From contig NZ_CP128170.1 of the NCBI RefSeq assembly GCF_030347395.1, positions 1,550,001 through 1,614,000 on the forward strand: DNA of 64,000 nt, in the 5' to 3' direction. Both the position numbers and the translations under genes were made by a program. The stretch is from Microbacterium sp. ET2. Its GTDB lineage: Bacteria; Actinomycetota; Actinomycetes; Actinomycetales; Microbacteriaceae. The notes under the pieces are model-generated. The model did no database searches. It was given only the letters and a program-made list of their open reading frames with translations, and was not told the DNA's origin. Below, one piece after another: positions 25,196-33,955 of the stretch. The stretch's first letter is position 1; the number at the start of each line of letters is the position of its first letter.

Positions 25196-26386
25196 TCATC
25201 CCACCTTCTGAGCCAAGGCGCCGGTCGCGTGTGTCGGCGGAAACTCGGCCCGCACTCTCTCGTCGTCTTCACCAAGCGTCGGCGCGGCCTTTTCGCTCGT
25301 AAGCACTTCGCCGTCGATGCGGAGAGGGCTACGCGTCGTCGAGATCGTCGCGCCGCGGCGCACGACCTGCTGGGTCATCCGGATCGCGACGAATCCTTCC
25401 GAGTCGAGGAGCTCGTCGAGGGTCAGAACGGGGGCACACCAGACGTCGGCGGCATCGAGGATGTCGAGCCAGTGCTGTGTGGTGCCGGTTGCGAAGCGCG
25501 CGGCGAGGATTGCCTCGATGCGCTCCTGCTGGTCCCACGCGAGCTGGGGGTCGATCATCCCCTCGAGTACCGGCAGGTCCAGCAGTGCGCCGAGCTTAGG
25601 GACGGGGTTCATCGCGAGGGCGATGTAGCCGTCGCTCGTGGGGTAGGTGCCATACGGCGCGGCGAGGAACGCGTGCGCGGCGTGGTCGCCGTGCCTCTGA
25701 ACCTGAATCGTGTCGTCGTTGAGCTTGGTGCTGAGCAGTTCGAACTGAAGGTCGAGCATGGATTCTAGGAGGCTCGATTCGACCAGGCCGCCCTGACCGG
25801 TGCGGAACCGGCGCACCAGCAGGGCCGTGACGCCCTGCGCGATATGGCAGCTGAGCAGGTGGTCAGCGATCGAGAGCCCCACGGGCACAGGCCCATCGGC
25901 CCTCGATCCACTGAGCCACGGAAGGCCAGAGATCGCCTGGGCAAGTAGGTCCTGCCCCGGTCGATCCCGCCAGGGCCCGTTGTTGCCGTAGCCGGTCGCG
26001 CTGGCGTAGACGATTGCCGGATTGATCTCCTTGACCGAGGCGTAGTCGAGGCCGATGCGCTCCATGACGCCGGGGCGGAAGTTCTGGATGAGGACGTCTG
26101 CACGCGCCACGAGCTCTTTGACGTAGGCCAGGTCACTGGGCACCTTCAGGTCAGCGGTAACTGATTCCTTGTTACGGTTCATGGCGTGAAACGACACGGT
26201 GTCGCCGTCGAGCGTGCGACCCGCGAAGGCGAGAGTTCGTCCGATGTCGCCCGTGCCTGGCCGCTCGATCTTGATGACGCGGGCGCCGAGATCGGCGAGG
26301 CGCATGGCGGCGACGGGACCGGCCAGAAACTGGCTGAAATCGAGGACGAGCAGACCCGCGAGGGGTCTGATGTTCTCCGTAGTCAT
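25196..26386 (-). CDS. CaiB/BaiF-family (family III) CoA-transferase
   Basis: A 396-residue class III CoA-transferase. Typical blocks are present: an early L-D-F-S-Q-F-L-A-G-P, A-D-L-G-A-R-V-I-K-I-E-R-P-G, and R-P-G-Q-D-L-L-A-Q-A-I-S-G with Asp146, the residue that forms the aspartyl-CoA anhydride. It moves CoA between carboxylic acids. The start at 26386 matches the family N-terminus; an ATG at 26443 would place the operator at 26425-26442 inside the gene. It leads an operon with the signal-less binding protein, the MaoC-like hydratase and LacI regulator 2. The acid substrate is unknown. Confidence 0.9.
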   Translation of the reverse strand: MTTENIRPLAGLLVLDFSQFLAGPVAAMRLADLGARVIKIERPGTGDIGRTLAFAGRTLDGDTVSFHAMNRNKESVTADLKVPSDLAYVKELVARADVLIQNFRPGVMERIGLDYASVKEINPAIVYASATGYGNNGPWRDRPGQDLLAQAISGLPWLSGSRADGPVPVGLSIADHLLSCHIAQGVTALLVRRFRTGQGGLVESSLLESMLDLQFELLSTKLNDDTIQVQRHGDHAAHAFLAAPYGTYPTSDGYIALAMNPVPKLGALLDLPVLEGMIDPQLAWDQQERIEAILAARFATGTTQHWLDILDAADVWCAPVLTLDELLDSEGFVAIRMTQQVVRRGATISTTRSPLRIDGEVLTSEKAAPTLGEDDERVRAEFPPTHATGALAQKVG

Positions 26387-26424
26387 CGGCAATGGTTCGC
26401 TTTCGTCGTTTAACAGGTCACCGT

Positions 26425-26442
26425 TGATCAATCGTTTGCTCA
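26425..26442. promoter_or_regulatory. LacI-type operator in the divergent CoA-transferase/dehydrogenase promoter region
   Basis: TGATCAATCGTTTGCTCA; the opposite strand reads TGAGCAAACGATTGATCA. It lies in the 149-base gap between the divergently transcribed CoA-transferase (start 26386) and zinc dehydrogenase (start 26536), so one repressor could control both operons. It matches the site at 22195-22212 over GAGCAAACGATTGA. Confidence 0.72.
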
Positions 26443-26535
26443 TGGTAGTTTAGGCCGCGGGCGACCGCAAGGCGACATCGTTGGGCTTGGGTTGCACCAT
26501 GCAGTTGCCGAACTCATCCCTAGAAAGGCGCGCCG

Positions 26536-27558
26536 GTGCTGACAGCGAGCTATGTGGGCGACCACACTATCGAGATCTCCCACGCCGACCCCGTGCCGCC
26601 AGGCCCCGGACTCGTGCAGATCGCCGTGGCCTACACGGGCCTCTGCGGGACGGACCTTCACATCCTGCACGGCAGCATGGACGCCCGCGTGCAGACCCCG
26701 CTCGTCTTCGGCCATGAGATGAGCGGCAAGATCGCCGCAGTCGGCGACGGGGTCACGGGCTGGTCGTTCGGTGACGGGGTCACCGTCATGCCTCTCTCGT
26801 GGGATGGAACGTGCCCGGCATGCCTCGCCGGCAACACCCACGTCTGCCAGAACCTCGACTTCATCGGCATCGACTCCCCCGGCTCCCTGCAAGGCCTCTG
26901 GAACGTCCCGGTTGAGACGCTCGTGGCGCTGCCCGAGGGGGTGCGCCTGGATCATGCCGCGCTTGTCGAGCCCGTCGCGGTGGCGGTGCACGACGTCCGC
27001 CGCTCCGGCCTCGTCGCCGGGCAAAAGGTCGTCGTGATCGGCGGCGGCCCGATCGGTGTTCTCATCGCCACGGTCGCACGGCACTTCGGGGGCGATGTCG
27101 TCGTAATCGAACTCGATGAGAAGCGCCGTGCGCAGATCGAGGGCCTCGGCTTTACCACGATCGACCCGCGAGCGATCGACCAGGTGACCTGGGTCACCAG
27201 GTGGTCAGGGGGAGCTGGGGCAGATGTCGTGTTCGAGGTCTCCGGGGCGGCGCAGGCCGTCCTCGGCGCCACCGCGCTCGCCAAGGTGCGCGGCACGATC
27301 GTTGTCGTCGCCATCCACCCAACGCCCCGGGAGATAGACCTCCAACGCGTATTCTGGCGCGAGCTCAGCATCCTCGGTGCGCGCGTCTACCAGCGCACCG
27401 ACTTCGAGACCGCGGTCGGCCTCGTGGCTGACGGCATCATCCCGTCCGAGCTGCTGATCACCCGCATCGTGCCGCTCAGCGAAACCCAGGCGGCGTTCGC
27501 CGATCTCGAGGCGGGCCGAGCCATGAAGATCCTCGTGGACGTGAGGGGCCAGGCATGA
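26536..27558 (+). CDS. Zinc-type medium-chain dehydrogenase with altered structural-zinc site
   Basis: A 340-residue sorbitol/threonine-dehydrogenase-like enzyme. It has the catalytic zinc motif T-G-L-C-G-T-D and G-H-E-M-S-G, and the Rossmann motif G-G-G-P-I-G. The structural zinc loop reads D-G-T-C-P-A-C-L-A-G-N-T-H-V-C, so the first of the usual four cysteines is aspartate. The GTG start at 26536 has AGAAAGG upstream. It is the first gene of a plus-strand operon with a KduD-like SDR, a KDPG-type aldolase and a KDG-type kinase. A role as a sugar or sugar-acid dehydrogenase is likely. Confidence 0.9.
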   Translation: MLTASYVGDHTIEISHADPVPPGPGLVQIAVAYTGLCGTDLHILHGSMDARVQTPLVFGHEMSGKIAAVGDGVTGWSFGDGVTVMPLSWDGTCPACLAGNTHVCQNLDFIGIDSPGSLQGLWNVPVETLVALPEGVRLDHAALVEPVAVAVHDVRRSGLVAGQKVVVIGGGPIGVLIATVARHFGGDVVVIELDEKRRAQIEGLGFTTIDPRAIDQVTWVTRWSGGAGADVVFEVSGAAQAVLGATALAKVRGTIVVVAIHPTPREIDLQRVFWRELSILGARVYQRTDFETAVGLVADGIIPSELLITRIVPLSETQAAFADLEAGRAMKILVDVRGQA

Positions 27559-28313
27559 GCAGTCTCTTCTCGCTGGAGGGCACTACCGCCGTCGTCACCG
27601 GTGCCCGCCGCGGTATCGGCTTTGCGATGGCCGTCGCCCTTGCTGAGGCCGGGGCAGACATCATCGGTGTCAGCGCGACGCTCGCGCCGTTCGGAAGCGA
27701 TATCGAGCGAGCCGTGACTGCCGCAGGTCGCTCGTTCGAGGGCCACGCGTGCAACTTCGCGGATAGCGGCGCCGTCGACGCCCTGGCTGCCGTCCTCGTC
27801 GAGCGCGAGATCGACACCCTTGTCAACAACGCCGGTACGATCGAGCGCTCCCCTGCGGCAGAGCATCCGCTGGAGCTGTGGGACAAAGTGGTGCAGGTAA
27901 ACCTGACGAGCCAGTTTCAACTCACACAGGCCCTCGCCCGGCCCATGCTCGGGCGCGGACGCGGGAAGATCATTTTCACCGCATCACTACTGAGCTTCCA
28001 GGGCGGCATCAACGTGCCCGGCTACACGGCCGCGAAATCCGGCATCTCCGGACTGACGAAAGCTCTTTCGAACGAATGGGCGCCCCACGGCGTCAACGTC
28101 AACGCCATCGCTCCCGGCTATATCGCCACCGACAATACCGCCCAGCTTCGCGGCGACGCCCAGCGCTCGAAGAGTATCCTCGAGAGGATTCCAGCGGGGC
28201 GCTGGGGCGAAGCGTCCGATATCGGCGGTGCAGCGGTGTTCCTGGCATCCCGCGCTTCCGACTACGTGAACGGCATCACGCTCCCCGTAGACGGCGGATG
28301 GCTTGGACGATGA
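27555..28313 (+). CDS. SDR dehydrogenase, KduD-like (2-keto-3-deoxy acid dehydrogenase)
   Basis: A 252-residue short-chain dehydrogenase. Cofactor motif T-G-A-R-R-G-I-G, N-N-A-G strand end, and catalytic Tyr157/Lys161 (Y-T-A-A-K) are all present. The closest recognisable type is KduD (2-dehydro-3-deoxy-D-gluconate 5-dehydrogenase), which carries the R-R-G-I-G sequence and a similar C-terminus ending V-D-G-G-W. In an L-fucose oxidative route a similar SDR oxidises 2-keto-3-deoxy-L-fuconate, so either substrate is possible. It overlaps the preceding dehydrogenase and following aldolase by four bases each (ATGA). Confidence 0.88.
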   Translation: MSSLFSLEGTTAVVTGARRGIGFAMAVALAEAGADIIGVSATLAPFGSDIERAVTAAGRSFEGHACNFADSGAVDALAAVLVEREIDTLVNNAGTIERSPAAEHPLELWDKVVQVNLTSQFQLTQALARPMLGRGRGKIIFTASLLSFQGGINVPGYTAAKSGISGLTKALSNEWAPHGVNVNAIAPGYIATDNTAQLRGDAQRSKSILERIPAGRWGEASDIGGAAVFLASRASDYVNGITLPVDGGWLGR

Positions 28314-28960
28314 GCGGATGGCTGGATTCCCGGCCGATCATCCCGGTTGTCATCAGTGACGCCCCGGAGATCGCCGCAGACCTTGCCAACGCACTCGACG
28401 CTGGCGGCGTGACGTGCGCAGAAATCACCCTGCGCACCCCGCGGGGTTTGGAGCTGCTCATGGCCATGGTCGCTCACGCACCCGCGGGGTTCGCCGTCGG
28501 TGCAGGGACGGTGCTCGACCTCTACCAGGTCGACGCGGTGGCCGGCGCCGGGGCATCCTTCGTTGTCAGCCCCGGATACGATCCGGAGATCGTCGATCGC
28601 GCACGGGCGCTGGGAATGGCGGTGCTGCCGGGCGTGGCGAGCGCGACCGAGGTGCAGCGCGCCAGACGCGATGGCGTCGAGACGGTGAAGTTCTTTCCCG
28701 CCGATCGGTTGGGCGGCTGGGAGACGATCGCCGCCTTCGCAGGAGTCTTCGACGGAGTCGGTTTCGTTCCCAGCGGAGGCGTGGGAGCCGACAATCTTGA
28801 CCGCTATCTCTCGCTACCCGCCGTTCCTGCCGTCAGCGGCAGCTGGCTGGCGCCGCGGCGCGAACTCGACGCCGGCGACTTCTCCGTAGTAGTGGAGCGC
28901 AGCCGGTCCGCCATCCGTATCGCAGCTGAGTCCTGCCCGAGCGGTCGGTCCATACGATGA
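28310..28960 (+). CDS. KDPG/KHG-type 2-keto-3-deoxy-acid aldolase
   Basis: A 216-residue class I aldolase of the Eda family. Glu38 in C-A-E-I-T-L-R-T and the Schiff-base Lys127 in V-K-F-F-P-A-D are in the expected places, with the G-A-G-T-V, P-G-V-A-S and P-S-G-G-V glycine-rich segments. It would cleave a 2-keto-3-deoxy(-6-phospho) acid to pyruvate and an aldehyde. The following gene is a KDG-type kinase, so the likely order is kinase first, then aldolase. ATGA overlaps at both ends show tight translational coupling. An in-frame extension upstream through the SDR gene is spurious. Confidence 0.9.
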   Translation: MSGWLDSRPIIPVVISDAPEIAADLANALDAGGVTCAEITLRTPRGLELLMAMVAHAPAGFAVGAGTVLDLYQVDAVAGAGASFVVSPGYDPEIVDRARALGMAVLPGVASATEVQRARRDGVETVKFFPADRLGGWETIAAFAGVFDGVGFVPSGGVGADNLDRYLSLPAVPAVSGSWLAPRRELDAGDFSVVVERSRSAIRIAAESCPSGRSIR

Positions 28961-29922
28961 GCGGAGACGCGGTGAAGAACGGCGTCGTCACGCTGGGTGA
29001 GACGATGACGCTCTTCCGCCCCACACATCCCGGCAACGGCGCCCGTGAGGACGACTACCGGATGTCGTTCGGCGGGGCCGAGAGCAACGTCGCCATCGGC
29101 GTTGCACGCTTGGGTGGCTCGGCGACCTGGATAGGTCGCATCGGCGACGATGTCGCGGGTCGCCGAATCGTCCGGGAACTCCGCGCCGAGGGCGTCGTCG
29201 TTCGTGCTCACGTGGATGTCGATGCCGGCACCGGCGCGATGATGAAGTCGGAAGCCGCCCCCGGATACACCGCCGTCCAGTATTGGCGCTCGGGCAGCGC
29301 TGGGAGCAGACTCGCGCCACCAGATGTCGATGCTGATCTGCTGGCCTCCGCGCAGCTCGTGCACGTCACAGGCATCACCGCTGCCATCTCCGACTCGGCA
29401 CGCGATGCTGTCGGCGCGGCGATCGATGCGGCCAAAGAGGCGGACGTCCCCGTCAGTTTCGACGTAAATCACCGACCTTCGCTGTGGCGCGGGAGGGATC
29501 CGCGACCGGTGTATCGCGAACTCGCCGCATCGGCTCGGTTCGTTTTCGCGGGACGCGACGAGGGCGCGCTGCTGGTGGGAGACGGCACCGACGAAGAGAT
29601 CGTCACCCGCCTCGCCGCGCTCGGTCCGACGACGGTCGCCCTGAAGCTCGGCGCCGAGGGCACCCTCGTGCTCCACGGCGGTCGGGTGCTCCGACGGGAC
29701 GCAATCCCGATCGTTCCCCGCGACACGGTTGGCGCTGGCGACGCATTCGTGGCCGGCCTCCTCACGGAGTGGATGCTCGCGGAACCCATCGAGAACTGTG
29801 TCCACACCGCTGTGAGTGCCGGAGCGTTCGCGTGCCTGGGTTCGGGCGACTGGGAGAATCTTCCCGACCGGCGCCAGTTGAGTCTCCTGCAATCGTCCGG
29901 CTCGGACCCCGTCTCTCGATGA
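28957..29922 (+). CDS. PfkB-family sugar kinase, 2-keto-3-deoxygluconate kinase-like
   Basis: A 321-residue ribokinase/PfkB-type kinase. The N-terminal G-E-T-M-T-L-F and G-G-A-E-S-N-V-A substrate motifs are typical of KdgK. The catalytic G-A-G-D loop is at about 259-262 with Asp262 as base. It phosphorylates a 2-keto-3-deoxy sugar acid ahead of the Eda-like aldolase with which it overlaps (ATGA at 28957). It ends the plus-strand operon; the remnant of an oxidoreductase gene lies immediately downstream on the other strand. Confidence 0.9.
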   Translation: MSGDAVKNGVVTLGETMTLFRPTHPGNGAREDDYRMSFGGAESNVAIGVARLGGSATWIGRIGDDVAGRRIVRELRAEGVVVRAHVDVDAGTGAMMKSEAAPGYTAVQYWRSGSAGSRLAPPDVDADLLASAQLVHVTGITAAISDSARDAVGAAIDAAKEADVPVSFDVNHRPSLWRGRDPRPVYRELAASARFVFAGRDEGALLVGDGTDEEIVTRLAALGPTTVALKLGAEGTLVLHGGRVLRRDAIPIVPRDTVGAGDAFVAGLLTEWMLAEPIENCVHTAVSAGAFACLGSGDWENLPDRRQLSLLQSSGSDPVSR

Positions 29923-29940
29923 AGGGCCTACTCCGAGCCA

Positions 29941-30410
29941 TCAGAGCGATGTGAGCGGGACCGCGCGGGGTAGGCCCGTGATGTGGGTATTGAGGAGGAC
30001 GGGCACTCGCTCCCCAGCGCGCGGGCCAGCCTCGCTCACGCGCTCCTCGCTGGGACGGGACGCGCATGCATCGACGCGCGCCACGGGTCCGAGCAGCGTG
30101 ATGAAGGCGTGCAGATAGTAAGAGCCTATGTCGTAGAGGAAACCGCCACCCGGCGCGTAGTAGAAGTCGTGGTTGCGGTGTCAGGCCTCGTGTCCGAGGA
30201 TCGCCCTCGTCACTGTTACCCGAATTGGGGGCGCCGATGAGGCCCTCGTCGACGGCCCACCGGGCGGCCTGGATGCCTGTACCAAGCACGGTGTCCGGCG
30301 AGCAGGCGACCCAAGGTTCTCGCCTTTCGATGAGATCGAGCACCGCCCGCGCCGCCGGGAGGGTGACCGTAAGTCGCTTCGCGACCAGCTTTGCCGCTGC
30401 CTCTCGCGGC
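29941..30410 (-). pseudogene. Decayed Gfo/Idh/MocA oxidoreductase
   Basis: Not an intact gene, but the reading frames preserve an oxidoreductase. In one minus frame (down to about 30215) comes T-L-P-A-A-R-A-V-L-D-L-I-E-R-R-E-P-W and G-L-I-G-A-P. After a frameshift the next frame gives V-T-V-T-R-A-I-L-G-H-E-A, a TGA where relatives have Trp, then D-F-Y-Y-A-P-G-G-G and D-I-G-S-Y-Y-L-H, ending at a stop at 29941. These are hallmark Gfo/Idh/MocA C-domain motifs. The Rossmann part is lost or unrecognisable. At least one frameshift, one nonsense codon and 5' truncation are visible, so it is dead. It shares the family of the intact gene at 19068-20171. Confidence 0.8.
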
Positions 30411-30518
30411 GACCGGCAGCTTAACCATGTTCTTCACACCGTCGCCCTCACCCGGCTTACGTATCCGGCACAAGATCGGGTTGCGGTAGTAGCGAGCCGA
30501 ACGCTACCCCGCCCCCCG

Positions 30519-32114
30519 TCACGCGCGATCTATCCGATAGCAGTACGCGACCTGATCCGGGGTACGCTCCGGGAACGAAAGGTGCAGAGCTGTGCGGTCC
30601 CGCTTCACCGCGAGAGGGGTGGAGTCCGCTCCTAGGAGTGTGACGGTGCCGACCTCTCCCGGGTACGCGGAGCCGCCCTCCGCGAGCGCTCGAAGCGCGA
30701 TACCATCCGGACCGGGTCTCCCGAGCACGGTCGCGTAGACCGTCTCGTTCCGAGCGGTGTATCGGATGTCGCGCTTCGTGTAGTCTGGCCTGCTCTCCGT
30801 GAAGTGACCGGCTGCAACCCGCCCGGCATACCACTCTGTCTCGTCCTCTCCGATGAAATGCGACCCTTCATCGCTGAGCCTTCCGTCCCCCTCGCGATCA
30901 ATCACCCAGGGGCGGGTGCCGTAGACCGCCTCGCCATTCGTCCGAAGCCAGCTTCCGATAGCGGTGAGGGTGTCGGTCAGCTCATCGTCTACCGATCCGT
31001 CGGCGCGCTGAGGCACGTTCAGCAGAAGATTGCCGTTGTTGGAGACGACATCCATCAACAGATGGATGACGTACGCATCCGACTTGTACACGGGATTCTG
31101 GGCGTCAAAGAACCAATCCCCCAAGCTGGTGTCGTCCTGCCAGGGCCACCGCTGACCAAGACCTGGCTGCCCGCGCTCGACGTCAAGAACGAAGGCGGTC
31201 CGCTCCTCGTCGGAGACGGTCTTGATGTTCACTACAACTCCGTCGGAGCCCGGACTCCGCCAAGGGCGGTCCCAGAGACGGGAGTCGTTGAAGTAGTCCG
31301 CGATGACTCTTCTTCCTCGGGAACTAGGAGGAACGGCCTCGCACAGACTCCCCTGGTCAAAAGGGAGGCGAGGGTCGTCGAAGTACAACAGGTCGGGCTG
31401 GTACCGCCTCGATGCTTCGCGGACTCGCATCCAGAAGTTTCTGACAAATTGCTCGGAGGGTGCGTCACCCGCTGCGCGCGGCGGACCGTACAGATCCGCA
31501 GGATCCATTCCCTCCCACCACAACCCGGCCCCGTCCTCGACGCGAGTCGCGCCGTCGTAGGCCCCCTCGGCGTCTCCTCCCCTGGCGGCGTCGTACCAAT
31601 CCCAGCTCCACGACCCGGCATGGAAGGACAAGCCAAACGGAAGTTGGTGCCTGCGCGCTGCTGCCGCCCATTCGCCGACCACGTCGCGGCGCGGACCCAT
31701 CCGGGTTGAGTTCCACGGTTGATGAGTGGAGTCCCACAGGTCGATGTTGTCGGCGTGGACCGCCATGGAAACGAAGTACCGGGCGCCCGCGTTCTCGAAT
31801 AGATCCATGAGATTCTCGGGCGAGAATCGCTCAGCGGTCCAGAGGTTCGCGATATCCTTCCACCCCGCCTTCGACGGATGGCCGTACCGCTCTCGGAAGA
31901 TTGAGACGATCCGCTCCGCTTTCTGCCTTTCCCACGCTCGGGAACCGGGATACGAGCCGTACATGATGCGCGATACCCAGTCCCCAAGCTCTGGCTGCGC
32001 CTGGGGACCCCAGTGCGACCAGATGCCAAACTTGGCGTCGCGGTACCACTCCGGCGTCGCGTGATGCTTGAGGGACTCAAGCGATTGGGTGTACGTGCGG
32101 GCGTCGTCGATCAT
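30519..32114 (-). CDS. Alpha-L-fucosidase, GH29
   Basis: A 531-residue glycoside hydrolase family 29 protein with no signal peptide. Hallmarks are K-F-G-I-W-S-H-W-G near residue 30, a catalytic-domain block around G-L-S-F-H-A-G-S-W, the nucleophile region L-L-Y-F-D-D (Asp246), and S-N-N-G-N-L-L-L-N-V near residue 370, followed by a C-terminal beta domain. GH29 enzymes release alpha-L-fucose by a retaining mechanism. It is the last gene of an operon with a MalFG-type transporter, which therefore probably imports a fucosylated glycan or fucoside cleaved inside the cell. The start has an AGAGAG site upstream. Confidence 0.9.
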   Translation of the reverse strand: MIDDARTYTQSLESLKHHATPEWYRDAKFGIWSHWGPQAQPELGDWVSRIMYGSYPGSRAWERQKAERIVSIFRERYGHPSKAGWKDIANLWTAERFSPENLMDLFENAGARYFVSMAVHADNIDLWDSTHQPWNSTRMGPRRDVVGEWAAAARRHQLPFGLSFHAGSWSWDWYDAARGGDAEGAYDGATRVEDGAGLWWEGMDPADLYGPPRAAGDAPSEQFVRNFWMRVREASRRYQPDLLYFDDPRLPFDQGSLCEAVPPSSRGRRVIADYFNDSRLWDRPWRSPGSDGVVVNIKTVSDEERTAFVLDVERGQPGLGQRWPWQDDTSLGDWFFDAQNPVYKSDAYVIHLLMDVVSNNGNLLLNVPQRADGSVDDELTDTLTAIGSWLRTNGEAVYGTRPWVIDREGDGRLSDEGSHFIGEDETEWYAGRVAAGHFTESRPDYTKRDIRYTARNETVYATVLGRPGPDGIALRALAEGGSAYPGEVGTVTLLGADSTPLAVKRDRTALHLSFPERTPDQVAYCYRIDRA

Positions 32115-32162
32115 CGGAAGCTCTCTGTTCGTGGACGGTTGATCTGATGGGTGGGTGAGGAA

Positions 32163-33005
32163 TCAACGCAAGGCTCCGCCCAGCGCGATGCCCTTCCGGA
32201 TATGACGGCTGAAGACGACGTATATGACGAGCAAAGGAAGCATCGCCATCGTTAGCCCGGCGAACAGTGGACCCTGCTCGCTGGTGAACTGACCCTGGAA
32301 CGACAGCACCCCCACTGGCACGGTCTGGCTGGTCGCAGACTGCAGCAGAACTAGCCCCACCTGCGTCTCCCCCCACACCCACACCGTCGCCAGAATGCCC
32401 GCAGCTGCGATGGGCGCCGCCGAGAGCGGCAGAACAATGCGGGTAAAGCTGGCGAAGGGCCCCAGCCCATCGAGAGCCGCCGCATCGCGCAGTTCGTCGG
32501 GGAACTCGAGGAAGAATGAATGGAGGATCAGCGCGGACGTGGGCAGCGATAGCCCCCCGTAAAGCACGCCGACGGCAAGAGGCTCGTTCAGCAGGTTCAG
32601 CCCGTTGAAGATCCGGAAGAGGGGGATGAGCAGGGCGATCGCCGGGATGATCGTGCCGATGAGGAACAGCATCATCACCCGTCTGCGCCAGCGCTGCGAG
32701 AGCAGGGACGTGAAGTAGGCCGCGATCGCCCCGGCCGTCAACGACACCGTGACGGCCGCGATCGTGACGATGAGCGTGTTGCCGAAGTACCGCGAGAAGC
32801 CCACACCGCCGAGCGGTCCCTCCCACGCGCGGCTAAAGTTCTCGGGGACCCACGCCCCAGTGAGGCTGAGCGGGTTCGCGTAGATGTCGGCCATGGACCG
32901 AAACGACAATAGGACGATGAAGACAAACGGCAACACGACCATTGTTGTCCACACCACCGCGGGGATGTGCGCGAGATAACGCGATGCCCGGCGAAGCCGC
33001 TTCAT
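32163..33005 (-). CDS. ABC sugar permease, MalG type
   Basis: A 280-residue CUT1-type permease. It has about six membrane helices with the F-R-S-M-A-D-I-Y-A-N-P periplasmic segment and the cytoplasmic EAA-type loop (D-A-A-A-L-D-G-L-G). ATGA overlap with the upstream MalF-type permease at 33005. It belongs with the solute-binding protein at 33952 and the GH29 fucosidase downstream. No cognate ATPase is encoded nearby. Confidence 0.93.
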   Translation of the reverse strand: MKRLRRASRYLAHIPAVVWTTMVVLPFVFIVLLSFRSMADIYANPLSLTGAWVPENFSRAWEGPLGGVGFSRYFGNTLIVTIAAVTVSLTAGAIAAYFTSLLSQRWRRRVMMLFLIGTIIPAIALLIPLFRIFNGLNLLNEPLAVGVLYGGLSLPTSALILHSFFLEFPDELRDAAALDGLGPFASFTRIVLPLSAAPIAAAGILATVWVWGETQVGLVLLQSATSQTVPVGVLSFQGQFTSEQGPLFAGLTMAMLPLLVIYVVFSRHIRKGIALGGALR

Positions 33006-33955
33006 GACTCGGCTCGCGATCGGCTGAGGCGGATCGCGACGATTCCGACGCCGATCAGGACGATGCTGCCGAGCACGCCAATCGCGGCCGCGCTCCCATA
33101 ATTACTGAAGAAGAACGCTTCGCGGTAGAGCAATACGGGCAGGGTCTGCGTAGCATCGCCCGGCCCGCCCCGCGTCATCGCCCACACGACGGTGAACCCG
33201 TTGAAGCTCCAGATAAACTGAAGCATCACGACGATGGTGAGAACCGGCTGGATGCTGGGGAGTGTGATGAACCAGAAGCGTTGCGCCGCCGACGTGCCAT
33301 CAAGCCGACCTGCTTCGTAGAGACTGACCGGCACCTGCTCCATCGCACCGAGGATCAGCAGGAATGCGAAGGCCGATTCGATCCACACGTTGACCACGAC
33401 GATCACATACAGCGCCGATTCGGGGTCCGCAAGCCAAGCGGTGCTGGCCGATCCGCCGAACGACTCGATGAGGACGTTGACGATTCCCGTGCCCGGCTGT
33501 ACCGACAACGCCCAGAAGACGGCTAGAGCCGCAGGCGGTGCAATCGCGGGCAGAAACCAGACGAACTTATAGAAGGAGTTGCGACTCGTCGCGCTGCTGG
33601 CGATGGCGGCGAGGACAAGCGCGAGCCCCGTCGTGCCGACGGTGACCAGGACCGCGAAGACGAAGGTGGTGCGGACCGAGCGATAAAAGTCCGGCCGCGA
33701 TAGCACATCCCCGAAGTTCGCCAGTCCCACCCATTCCACCGGGCCCGCACCGCGCCATGTCGCCAGCGAGAGCCGGACGGTATCGAAGACTGGATAGGCG
33801 AAGACGCACGCCAGCAGGATGAGGGCGGGGGCGAGCGCGATCGCCATGGTGAGGGGGGCGACCGATCGCGGGCTGCGCCGAGCTCTCCGAGCAACCCCGT
33901 CGCGATCAGAATCACGAGGCTGCGCGCTCAGGCGAGATCGACTTTCCAGGCTCAT
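33002..33955 (-). CDS. ABC sugar permease, MalF type
   Basis: A 317-residue CUT1-type permease with an arginine-rich cytoplasmic N-terminus, six hydrophobic segments and the EAA-type loop (Y-E-A-G-R-L-D-G-T). The start at 33955 overlaps the stop of the solute-binding protein (ATGA) and fits family length. The longer open frame runs backward through the binding-protein gene and is rejected. It pairs with the MalG-type protein that follows. Confidence 0.92.
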   Translation of the reverse strand: MSLESRSRLSAQPRDSDRDGVARRARRSPRSVAPLTMAIALAPALILLACVFAYPVFDTVRLSLATWRGAGPVEWVGLANFGDVLSRPDFYRSVRTTFVFAVLVTVGTTGLALVLAAIASSATSRNSFYKFVWFLPAIAPPAALAVFWALSVQPGTGIVNVLIESFGGSASTAWLADPESALYVIVVVNVWIESAFAFLLILGAMEQVPVSLYEAGRLDGTSAAQRFWFITLPSIQPVLTIVVMLQFIWSFNGFTVVWAMTRGGPGDATQTLPVLLYREAFFFSNYGSAAAIGVLGSIVLIGVGIVAIRLSRSRAES

